14,147 nucleotides of DNA from Bacteroidales bacterium UBA5206 (GTDB lineage Bacteria; Bacteroidota; Bacteroidia; Bacteroidales; Tenuifilaceae). The position numbers and the translations under genes are program-made. This document shows positions 6,817-14,040 of the stretch, piece by piece. Below the pieces are notes generated by a model. It did not search any database, had not been told where the DNA came from, and saw nothing but the letters and a program-made list of their open reading frames with translations. The DNA is taken from positions 1 through 14,147 of the forward strand of contig DHVO01000185.1 of NCBI GenBank assembly GCA_002412705.1, in the 5' to 3' direction. Numbering within the stretch: the first letter of the stretch is position 1; the number at the start of each line of letters is the position of its first letter.

Positions 6817-7833
6817 TTGACAGAGCAGAACGAACATATTGACCGCTTAATTACACGTTACATCTCGGGAGAGGCATCTCCTGAGGAGAGGCGTGAGCTT
6901 GAGCTTTGGCTAAATGAGTCGGAGGCAAACCAAAAGTACTTTGGCGATATCCAATTTGTAAACCAGAGCGCAGTAAACGCCAACGTGCTTTTTGATGTTG
7001 ATGTAGATAAAGCGTGGAGCCATGTTAATGCTCAAATGAAGAACCGAACCTTAAAAACGGAGGTAAAGCACAGCTCAATAATCCCTCTATGGATTAAAGT
7101 TGCTGCATCTATAGCCATTCTCGTGGGAGCCTCGTTTGCTTTACTTCACCAGTTCAACTTCTTTGTAACCAACACGGAACAAACGTTTTCCATTGCAAGT
7201 AGCAATACGCAAGAAACCAAATATTTTGCGGATAGTAGTCAGGTTGTACTAAACAGCCATAGCAAAGTTACCTATGCCAAGGATTACGGTAAAAAGGAAC
7301 GCAGGGTTAACCTTGAAGGGGAAGCCTTTTTCGATGTAAAGCACTTGGATAACAGCCCCTTTATTGTTGAAGCAGAGGGGACACTTATTAAGGATATTGG
7401 TACATCGTTCAATATTAAAGCCCAATCGCAAGATTCACTCGTGGAGGTTTACGTAAAATCGGGAGAGGTTTTGTTCTTTACCTCCGATAGTAAAGGGATA
7501 AGCCTTTACCAAGGAGAGATTGGCATTTACAATAAAACAACAGGGTTGTTTGCCAAAACAGTATGCTTAGATCCTAATATTACATCGTATGTTAACAGGG
7601 TATTCGTTTTCCAAAATACCCGATTAGCAGAAATAGCACAGCAGCTAAGCAAGGCTTACAATGTGAGTATTGTATTTAAAAATCCCGAACTAAAGGATTG
7701 TACAATATCTGTGGCATTTACAAATGAGGAGATCGATGTTATTCTTGATATAATATCGGAAACACTCTTGCTAAAGATCGAAAAACAAGACCAATTATAC
7801 ATTATAACAGGTGAGGCCTGCTTTAAGGAATAG
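6817..7833 (+). CDS. FecR-family anti-sigma factor (FecR + DUF4974)
   Basis: This 338-residue single-pass inner membrane protein has a cytoplasmic N-terminal anti-sigma domain (about 1-88; IDRLITRYISGEASPEERRE, then LELWL), a membrane helix at about 92-111 (WIKVAASIAILVGASFALLH), a periplasmic FecR domain at about 122-222 (FADSSQVVLNSHSKVTYAKD, then RRVNLEGEAFFDV and GTSFNIKA), and a C-terminal DUF4974 domain at about 262-332 (FVFQNTRLAEIAQQLSKAYN). It should hold the upstream sigma factor at the membrane and release it when the periplasmic part receives a signal from an STN domain. The start is TTG at 6817: a TGA lies in frame at 6802 and the next ATG is at residue 74. It is 4 bases after the sigma gene and 5 before the STN gene. 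Confidence 0.93.
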   Translation: MTEQNEHIDRLITRYISGEASPEERRELELWLNESEANQKYFGDIQFVNQSAVNANVLFDVDVDKAWSHVNAQMKNRTLKTEVKHSSIIPLWIKVAASIAILVGASFALLHQFNFFVTNTEQTFSIASSNTQETKYFADSSQVVLNSHSKVTYAKDYGKKERRVNLEGEAFFDVKHLDNSPFIVEAEGTLIKDIGTSFNIKAQSQDSLVEVYVKSGEVLFFTSDSKGISLYQGEIGIYNKTTGLFAKTVCLDPNITSYVNRVFVFQNTRLAEIAQQLSKAYNVSIVFKNPELKDCTISVAFTNEEIDVILDIISETLLLKIEKQDQLYIITGEACFKE

Positions 7834-7838
7834 GATAA

Positions 7839-9665
7839 ATGAATAGGTATCAAAAAGTAGTTGCCGTTGTAATTATTCTGTGGATTGGCGTTGGCCTTGG
7901 TTTTGCGCAGCACAAATCAACTCCGTTACTTGAAAAAGAGGTAACCATTTCTGTAACCAATGAAACAATTCCGTTCATCCTCAACGAGGTATCTGCACAA
8001 TCAGGGGCGGTATTCTCATATAGCCCGGAGGCCATTAACTCATCCAAAAGAGTAAGCTTAACCGAGAAGTCAAAATCGGTAAGGCACATTATAAATATCC
8101 TATTGGGCGATGAGGTTACCTACAATGTTAAAGGCAAGTATATTATTCTAAAGAAGATAGATGCATCATCACAACAAAAAGCTGCACAAAAGGTAGTGGT
8201 TGAAGGATATTTATACGATTCACAAACAGGTAAAAAGATTACCCAAGCATCGGTATATAGCAAAGAGCAAAAAGTTGCTGCAATATCCGATGACTTTGGT
8301 TACTTCAAAATTGCAATCCCCGCAACCGATACAATTGCTCCCCTTACTGTTAGTAAAATTGGGTACTCCGATACACTATTAACATCCAACCCTGCTGTAA
8401 GTAGCTATGTAAACCTTGAACTCAACAGCAATAACGAATCGCAAACAACACATAATAACACCCTTTATAGAGGATTCGAACCAATCCCTAACTGGATTCT
8501 AAACAACAAGTTCCTAGTTAATGCAAGAAACATCTCCGACACGCTGTTTAACAAGTTTCAGTTCTCGCTTGTTCCCTACGTAAGCACCAATAAGCTGCTA
8601 TCGGGTAGTACCTCAACCGACTACTCTGTAAACGCCACTATTGGTTACGTTCAAAGTGTAAAGAAGCTAGAGGTTGGCGGTATTGCCAATATTGTTAGGT
8701 ACGATGCCAGTTACTACCAATTTGCGGGCATCGCCAATTTTGTTGGAGGTACATCGTACGGCTTGCAGGCTGCAGGAATGGTCAATTGCACAAAAAACCT
8801 ACAAGGGATTCAATCATCAGGACTAGTTAACGTGGTAACTCACGATGCCACCTTCTTCCAGATGGGAGGTATTGGGAACTTTGTGGCTGGAAAATTTACG
8901 GGAGTTCAGCTGGCTGGAAAAATCAACATAGCACAATCATTAGATGGCTACCAGATTGCAGGTATTGTGAATTTTAGCCATAAGACAGAGGGCTTGCAGC
9001 TAGCAGGTATTGCCAATCAGTCAATTGCAATGAATGGCGTACAAGTGGCAGGAATTATAAATAGCACCGACAGCCTAAAAGGAGTACAGCTATCCTTAAT
9101 AAACAGAACCAAGCACCTTAAAGGTTATCAAATTGGCCTTGTAAATTTTGCCGATACCTGTGAGGGAATCCCCTTCGGGCTAATAAGCATTGTAAGAAAA
9201 GGGTATCACAAGTTGGAGGTTTTTGCCGATGAAACATTTTACCTTAACGCAGCGTTTAGAACTGGTGTTAAACCCTTTCATACAGTTATTTCCACAGGGA
9301 TTGATCCAAATGATATTAACAACCCGCTTTGGAATGCTGGCTTTGGCTTTGGCTCCTGCTTTGGAAATGAGGAAAAGGTGGTTTACAACATCGATTTAAC
9401 CTCCCTGCACCTTTTTAAGGGCAACTATACGCTTAACCATAACAATATTTACAAGTTTAACTTTAGCGTTAGCAAAAAAATAGCCCGCAAAACAGCAATT
9501 GTTCTTGGTCTTAACTTTAATATACAAGTAACCGAAACCGACTCAAAATACTACACAAATACATTTTCAAAAATAGCACCCTATAGCCTAACCAATAAGG
9601 ATTTAGGTACGGGGATTAACATTAAAACGTGGCTAGGAGCAAGGGTTGGGGTAAGATTTTTCTAA
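7839..9665 (+). CDS. STN and carboxypeptidase-regulatory-like protein with LA_2272-type surface repeats
   Basis: This 608-residue exported protein has a signal peptide to about residue 23 (GLGFAQ), an STN (secretin/TonB short N-terminal) domain at 35-106 (ISVTNETIPFILNEVSAQSG, then SVRHIINILLGDEVTYNVKG), a CarboxypepD_reg-like beta-sandwich at 118-196, about 12 glycine-rich repeats at 277-450, and a strand-rich C-terminal part ending ARVGVRFF, like an outer membrane barrel closing strand. The repeats resemble the LA_2272 surface-repeat family. STN domains of outer membrane receptors contact FecR proteins to transmit ligand status. Here the STN is in a protein with no TonB plug, co-transcribed 5 bases behind fecR. 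It may be the sensor or adaptor for this anti-sigma factor; that is inference. The start ATG 7839 precedes a normal signal peptide. Confidence 0.82.
   Translation: MNRYQKVVAVVIILWIGVGLGFAQHKSTPLLEKEVTISVTNETIPFILNEVSAQSGAVFSYSPEAINSSKRVSLTEKSKSVRHIINILLGDEVTYNVKGKYIILKKIDASSQQKAAQKVVVEGYLYDSQTGKKITQASVYSKEQKVAAISDDFGYFKIAIPATDTIAPLTVSKIGYSDTLLTSNPAVSSYVNLELNSNNESQTTHNNTLYRGFEPIPNWILNNKFLVNARNISDTLFNKFQFSLVPYVSTNKLLSGSTSTDYSVNATIGYVQSVKKLEVGGIANIVRYDASYYQFAGIANFVGGTSYGLQAAGMVNCTKNLQGIQSSGLVNVVTHDATFFQMGGIGNFVAGKFTGVQLAGKINIAQSLDGYQIAGIVNFSHKTEGLQLAGIANQSIAMNGVQVAGIINSTDSLKGVQLSLINRTKHLKGYQIGLVNFADTCEGIPFGLISIVRKGYHKLEVFADETFYLNAAFRTGVKPFHTVISTGIDPNDINNPLWNAGFGFGSCFGNEEKVVYNIDLTSLHLFKGNYTLNHNNIYKFNFSVSKKIARKTAIVLGLNFNIQVTETDSKYYTNTFSKIAPYSLTNKDLGTGINIKTWLGARVGVRFF
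8667..9188 (+). repeat. About 12 tandem GxQxAGIxN-type protein repeats
   Basis: Residues 277-450 of the STN protein consist of units of roughly 14-17 residues built on the pattern G-x-Q-x-A-G-I-x-N, for example GVQLAGKINIAQSLD, GYQIAGIVNFSHKTE, GLQLAGIANQSIAMN and GVQVAGIINSTDSLK. The DNA is diverged between copies, so the repeat is visible mainly in protein. The last units shorten (GYQIGLVNFADTCE, GIPFGLISIV). Confidence 0.82.
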
Positions 9666-9681
9666 AAATTGACATCTGAGT

Positions 9682-9709
9682 TAGGGGTATTACAAAAGAT
9701 AGTTGTCCT
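9682..9709 (+). promoter_or_regulatory. Inferred ECF sigma promoter directly upstream of the TonB-dependent receptor
   Basis: TAGGGGTA (9682-9689), 13 bases, TTGTCCT (9703-9709), a second copy of the element at 6139-6166 with identical spacing. It lies in the 61-base gap after the STN gene and 17 bases before the receptor ATG, so the transcript leader would be about 10 bases. The receptor can thus be transcribed independently of the sigma/anti-sigma/STN genes. Confidence 0.6.
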
Positions 9710-9726
9710 TGGTATAAACAGCTAAC

Positions 9727-12090
9727 ATGAAACCAATGAGAACTCATCTGAAACACTTAATTCTTGTCTCACTTTGTGCGCTATTTACCAGCGCAAACGC
9801 ACAGCAACTAACTCAAGTAATAAAAGGAACTGTTGTTGATATTGAAACACAGCTAACCCTGCCTGGAGCAACAATAGTAATTCTTGGTACCGATCCCACC
9901 CTTGGCACCAGCACCGATTTAGAAGGAAATTTCCGCATAGAGAATGCCCCTTTGGGTAGATACAACATTCAGATTGGCTACGTGGGGTACGATAAGGTAG
10001 TTATTCCAGAGGTACTTGTTACCTCAAGCAAAGAGGTTGTGCTATCCATTGGGCTAAAACAAAGCCTTACCAATATTGCCGAGGTTGTGGTAAAAGCCAA
10101 TAGCCGCAAGGATAAGCCGCTAAATCCGATGGCATCTATCAGCGCCAAATCATTTACTGTGGAGGAGACTAGGCGATACGCCGGAGGGCTAGACGATCCT
10201 GCCAGAATGGCTTCTGCTTTTGCAGGGGTTACCGTTGGCAATATTCAGGATAATGCCATTATAATTAGGGGAAACTCTCCCAAAGGGGTATCGTGGCGAC
10301 TTGAGGGTGTAGAGATTCCCAATCCCAATCACTTTGCGGGCGGTAATGTTGCAGGCGGTGGTGTTGTTACCATTTTCAGCAGCCAGCTTCTGGCCAACTC
10401 CGATTTCTTTACAGGAGCATTTCCGGCAGAATACGGCAATGCGCTTGCCGGTGTTTTTGACATGAAGCTCCGCAATGGGAATAATGAGAAGCGCGAAAGC
10501 ACTATTCAACTTGGACTAATGGGACTCGATTTTGCCTCGGAGGGATACTTTGTAAAGGGAGGAAAATCCAGCTACCTTTTTAACTACAGGTACTCAACCC
10601 TTAGCCTCATGAGCCACTTGGGGCTAATACCATCTGAACAGATTCCTCAGTATCAGGACCTATCATTCAAGCTAACATTTCCAACCAAAAAAGCAGGCGT
10701 ATTCTCCGTTTGGGGAATTGGCGCTTACGATGTGAATAAGGAGCCAGAAGGGTTAGACTCATCAAAATGGGAGACAGATTGGGATAGAATAAAAAGCGAG
10801 TGGAACCTATACATGGGTGCTGTAGGCGTTACCCATAAAATAATTACGGGGAAAAAGACCTATATCAACACCTCCGTTGCCCTAACAGGATCGCTAAACA
10901 AAATGGATTCTCGCAGGCTCAACGACGATATGATCCTACGCCCCAACTGGGATTTTAGCGATATGATGAGCCGAGTAAACCTTAACACCTTTGTGAACCA
11001 CAAGTTTAACGCAAAGCATACTTTACGCGTAGGCTATTACAGCAGCAGCATGTTTTATGATATCGATTTAAGTAGCACTGTTGATGATATCCCCGAAACA
11101 TTTGGCAACTTCGTAAAGCAAAAGGGAGAAAGCCAATACTCGGAGGTGTACATCCAATCGCGATATAGCATCACACCTCAGCTAACTGCAAATGTTGGGG
11201 TAAACGCCAACTACTTTAATCTGAATAAGGATTTTAGCATTGATCCACGTGCTAGCCTAAAGTGGGAGTTCTCACCAAAGCACGCTTTCTCCATTGGGTA
11301 CGGCAAGCATAGTCAGGCCGAGGAGCTAAAAATATACTTTGTAAAGAAAGAGGTTAATGGGGAATCATTTTACCCCAATAAAAACCTTAAGCTATCAAAG
11401 GCTCATCACATAATACTTGCGTACGATTGGCTAATAAACAGCAACCTACGCCTTAAGGTTGAGCCCTACTTCCAATATCTATATGATGCACCAGGAATTG
11501 CAGATAGCTCCTACTCTTTAATCAACTTCAAGCAGGACTGGTCCTTTATGAATGCGCTAGAGAATAACAGCAAAGGGAAAAATCTTGGTGTAGATATAAC
11601 CCTAGAACGATTCCTAAACAATAACTACTACTATTTGGTAACGGCATCGGTATTTGACTCAAAGTACATGGCCGACGATAAGGTATGGCGCAACACCCGA
11701 TACGACAAGGGCTTTGCCGTAAACATCCTCCTGGGTAAGGAGTTCTTCCTTAGCAAACAACGGATGCTGGGTGTTAACCTTAGAGGATGCATTACTGGTG
11801 GTGAACGAACCAGCCCTATAGATACAGAGAAATCGCTACTTGCCAAACGGGTTATACTTAATGAGCAAAAAGCCTTTGAGGAGCAGGAAGCAACTACATA
11901 TAACGTAGATATAACCATAACCTACCGTGCCAACAAGAGCAAATACTCTGGAGTTTGGGCACTTCAGATAAAGAATGCACTGGGAACTCCCATGAACGAT
12001 GGCTATAGCTATAATATCAAGACTAAGCAGATGGAGAAATCAAAATCAACAGTTGTGCTACCAGTAATAAGCTACAAAATAGAGTTCTAA
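9727..12090 (+). CDS. TonB-dependent outer membrane receptor (CarboxypepD_reg-like N terminus)
   Basis: This 787-residue protein has a signal peptide ending ANA (about residue 25), a carboxypeptidase-regulatory-like domain at about 30-115 (IKGTVVDIETQLTLPGATIV, then GNFRIENAPLGRYNIQIGYV), a plug domain at about 130-250 (IIIRGNSPKGVSWRLEGVEI, then FFTGAFPAEYGNALAGVFDM), and a 22-strand-type barrel ending in SYKIEF. It should import an unknown ligand across the outer membrane with TonB energy. It lacks the STN domain typical of signalling receptors; the STN is in the preceding gene. It is shorter than SusC-type receptors (about 1000 residues) and has no SusD partner, so glycan uptake is not indicated. 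A putative ECF promoter lies just upstream and a strong terminator follows. An alternative start three codons in (ATG 9736) would also leave a signal peptide. Confidence 0.88.
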   Translation: MKPMRTHLKHLILVSLCALFTSANAQQLTQVIKGTVVDIETQLTLPGATIVILGTDPTLGTSTDLEGNFRIENAPLGRYNIQIGYVGYDKVVIPEVLVTSSKEVVLSIGLKQSLTNIAEVVVKANSRKDKPLNPMASISAKSFTVEETRRYAGGLDDPARMASAFAGVTVGNIQDNAIIIRGNSPKGVSWRLEGVEIPNPNHFAGGNVAGGGVVTIFSSQLLANSDFFTGAFPAEYGNALAGVFDMKLRNGNNEKRESTIQLGLMGLDFASEGYFVKGGKSSYLFNYRYSTLSLMSHLGLIPSEQIPQYQDLSFKLTFPTKKAGVFSVWGIGAYDVNKEPEGLDSSKWETDWDRIKSEWNLYMGAVGVTHKIITGKKTYINTSVALTGSLNKMDSRRLNDDMILRPNWDFSDMMSRVNLNTFVNHKFNAKHTLRVGYYSSSMFYDIDLSSTVDDIPETFGNFVKQKGESQYSEVYIQSRYSITPQLTANVGVNANYFNLNKDFSIDPRASLKWEFSPKHAFSIGYGKHSQAEELKIYFVKKEVNGESFYPNKNLKLSKAHHIILAYDWLINSNLRLKVEPYFQYLYDAPGIADSSYSLINFKQDWSFMNALENNSKGKNLGVDITLERFLNNNYYYLVTASVFDSKYMADDKVWRNTRYDKGFAVNILLGKEFFLSKQRMLGVNLRGCITGGERTSPIDTEKSLLAKRVILNEQKAFEEQEATTYNVDITITYRANKSKYSGVWALQIKNALGTPMNDGYSYNIKTKQMEKSKSTVVLPVISYKIEF

Positions 12091-12102
12091 CACATTGAGA
12101 CG

Positions 12103-12125
12103 GGGGCCATCAATGGCCCCTTTTT
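12103..12125 (+). terminator. Intrinsic terminator after the TonB-dependent receptor
   Basis: GGGGCCAT (12103-12110), CA, ATGGCCCC (12113-12120), then TTTTT. The strong GC stem and T-tract 12 bases after the stop codon end the signalling locus and separate it from the peptidase gene. Confidence 0.92.
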
Positions 12126-12243
12126 CGTATTTGTGGTTTTATTTTATTAAACTAGTGGTATTGTATAGCATCAAAGCCAACATATAGCTAATACAAAGGA
12201 ACTATTCCTAGTATTCTGTTCATCAATAGTAAATGTAATTAGA

Positions 12244-13632
12244 ATGAAAAAATTACTTCTAACACTGGTAAGCATTCCCCTTGTGGCAGGACTTGCGTTT
12301 GCACAGCAGGGAACCTTAGGTAACGAGGAGATAAAGAATCTTCGGGATGGTTATAACAAAACCGACGCAGCAACCCGAGCCATAACCAATGCCCTTACCA
12401 ACAATAGCGTTAAGAGCCTAGCGCTAAACCATGAAAACATTGGTAAAACAGACCATCTATTTAAGTACAGAGTTACGGTAAGCGGTATTACGGATCAACA
12501 AAGCTCTGGCCGCTGCTGGATGTTTACCAGTCTAAACACCCTTAGGCCAAAGGTTATGGATAAGCTAAACGTATCGTCGTTTGAGTTCTCGCAAAGCTAC
12601 CTGTACTTTTGGGACATACTAGAAAAATCCAACCTGTTCCTTGAAAATGTTATTGCAACTGCCGATAAGCCTTGGGATAACCGCTACGTTGAGTTCTACT
12701 TTAAATCGCCAGTTGATGATGGCGGCGTTTGGAACTCGTACGTTAACCTTGTTCAGAAATATGGTCTTGTACCCAAAAACGTAATGCCAGAGACCAATAG
12801 CAGCACAAGCACAGGGCAGCTTACCAGCATTGTTAAGCTAAAGCTTAGGGAGCATGGCTATACACTTAGGGAGCAGCTAGGCGGCAAAAAGCTTAACCGT
12901 AAGGCTGTTGAGCAGCAAAAGCTAACCATGCTTGCCGATATCTACAGAATACTTTGCCTACACCTAGGAGAGCCTCCTGTTGAGTTTACTTGGCGTTACG
13001 AGGCCAAAGACGGAACCATTAGCCCCCTTAAGCGCTATACCCCACAGCAATTTGCTCAAGAGATGCTTCCCGAAGTAAGCTATGCTGAGTACGTGATGAT
13101 TATGAACGACCCTAGCCGTCCGTACTATCAGTACTTTGAAATAGAGAACTACAGGAACACCCAAGAGGGCGTAAACTGGAAGTACATTAACCTTCCTAAC
13201 GATGTAATTAAGCAAATTTGCATGGCCTCAATCAAGGCCAATGAGGCGCTTTACGCATCGTGCGATGTTGGCCAGCAGCTAAATAACAAGGAAGGCCTTC
13301 TCTCTATGGATAACTACGACTACCAATCGCTTTACGGAATGCCCTTTGGCATGGATAAAAAGGCGAGGATACTAACCCGCGAGAGCGGATCGTCGCATGG
13401 CATGGCCCTTATTGCTGTTGATGTTGATGAGAATGAGAAGCCCGTAAAGTGGCAGTTTGAGAACAGCTGGGGAAGCAGCAGCGGTCATAATGGCTACCTA
13501 ACCTTCACCGATGAGTGGTTTGATGAGTACATGTTCCGCTTTGTATTGCAAAAGCAATTCCTACCAGCCGATGTACTAAAAGTACTTGAACAAAAGCCAA
13601 CAATGCTCCCACCTTGGGATCCTATGTTCTAA
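12244..13632 (+). CDS. Exported C1B cysteine aminopeptidase (bleomycin hydrolase/PepC family)
   Basis: This 462-residue protein has a signal peptide (MKKLLLTLVSIPLVAGLAFA, cleavage about 20) ahead of a complete papain-fold C1B peptidase. The catalytic set is intact: Gln85 and Cys91 in QQSSGRCWMFTSLN, His385 in SGSSHGMALI, Asn407 in FENSWG. Family members are usually cytoplasmic hexameric aminopeptidases whose C-terminal tail lies in the active-site cleft; this one should act in the periplasm or outside. The end, LPPWDPMF, matches the family's WDPM tail but stops with Phe where bleomycin hydrolase and yeast Gal6 continue for about four or five residues (GALA plus one). The gene stands alone, 153 bases after the receptor and beyond its terminator. 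No convincing TAnnTTTG promoter is visible in that gap. It converges on a chagasin-like gene. Confidence 0.92.
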   Translation: MKKLLLTLVSIPLVAGLAFAQQGTLGNEEIKNLRDGYNKTDAATRAITNALTNNSVKSLALNHENIGKTDHLFKYRVTVSGITDQQSSGRCWMFTSLNTLRPKVMDKLNVSSFEFSQSYLYFWDILEKSNLFLENVIATADKPWDNRYVEFYFKSPVDDGGVWNSYVNLVQKYGLVPKNVMPETNSSTSTGQLTSIVKLKLREHGYTLREQLGGKKLNRKAVEQQKLTMLADIYRILCLHLGEPPVEFTWRYEAKDGTISPLKRYTPQQFAQEMLPEVSYAEYVMIMNDPSRPYYQYFEIENYRNTQEGVNWKYINLPNDVIKQICMASIKANEALYASCDVGQQLNNKEGLLSMDNYDYQSLYGMPFGMDKKARILTRESGSSHGMALIAVDVDENEKPVKWQFENSWGSSSGHNGYLTFTDEWFDEYMFRFVLQKQFLPADVLKVLEQKPTMLPPWDPMF

Positions 13633-13642
13633 ATAAAAAAAA

Positions 13643-13672
13643 CAGGGGACAACTTTTACAATTTGTCCCCTG
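13643..13672. terminator. Hairpin terminator between the peptidase and the chagasin-like gene
   Basis: CAGGGGACAA (13643-13652), a 10-base loop, TTGTCCCCTG (13663-13672): a perfect 10-bp stem. On the minus strand it is followed by a long T-tract (complement of AAAAAAAA, 13635-13642), so it is strongest for the minus-strand genes. On the plus strand only CTTTAA follows. Confidence 0.82.
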
Positions 13673-13687
13673 CTTTAACCCCAAAAG

Positions 13688-14008
13688 TTAACCCGCTATA
13701 ATATCTACAGTTAGCTGCTTTATGGCTGTGCTTGCACCAGGCGGATAGAGTTCAAACCGTACCTGCCCCTCCCCTGCTTTAAGTGCGCTAAAAATCCAAA
13801 TTTGCCGTCCCAACGCACTATCGGTACCAACCGATGGCTGCAACGTAACCTCCTCAACAAGCTCGTAAACGCCAGAATTATCGGATATGCAGCGCCACAC
13901 GTAACCCGCCAGCGCATTAATTTCCTGAATAAACCAACCCAACTCCCCATTAACACGCATACGGTTTGGGGATTGACTCTCTAACAGGATCTCGTTGGAA
14001 AAACTCAT
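13688..14008 (-). CDS. Chagasin-like (I42) peptidase inhibitor-fold protein
   Basis: This 106-residue protein has no signal peptide or membrane helix. It shows the layout of chagasin-family (MEROPS I42) inhibitors: GWFIQEINALAGYVW (24-38), where chagasin has NPTTGFAW; then an LGRQIWIFSALKAGEGQVRFEL block (66-87), where chagasin has GxGGxxxFxxxxxxxGxxxxxLxY; then YPPG (88-91), where it has RPW. All three inhibitory loops are altered, so inhibition cannot be assumed. The family blocks papain-like C1 peptidases, and a C1B peptidase gene lies 55 bases away on the opposite strand; that peptidase is exported whereas this protein appears cytoplasmic, which weakens a simple enzyme-inhibitor pairing. 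It lies 32 bases downstream of an unidentified gene on the same strand. The ATG at 14008 gives the only full-length frame with this motif order. Confidence 0.6.
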   Translation of the reverse strand: MSFSNEILLESQSPNRMRVNGELGWFIQEINALAGYVWRCISDNSGVYELVEEVTLQPSVGTDSALGRQIWIFSALKAGEGQVRFELYPPGASTAIKQLTVDIIAG

Positions 14009-14040
14009 GATACTATAGTTTTAATAATAAGAAGGAATAC

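Noticed and set aside
9669..9693. TTGACA (9669-9674) with TATTAC as a classical sigma-70 promoter
   Set aside because: The spacing is about 13 bases, and Bacteroidota primary sigma factors do not use this consensus; the ECF-like element explains the region better.
9727..12090. Calling the receptor SusC-like with a polysaccharide utilisation locus
   Set aside because: It is only 787 residues, no SusD-type lipoprotein follows, and no glycoside hydrolase or sulfatase is in the window.
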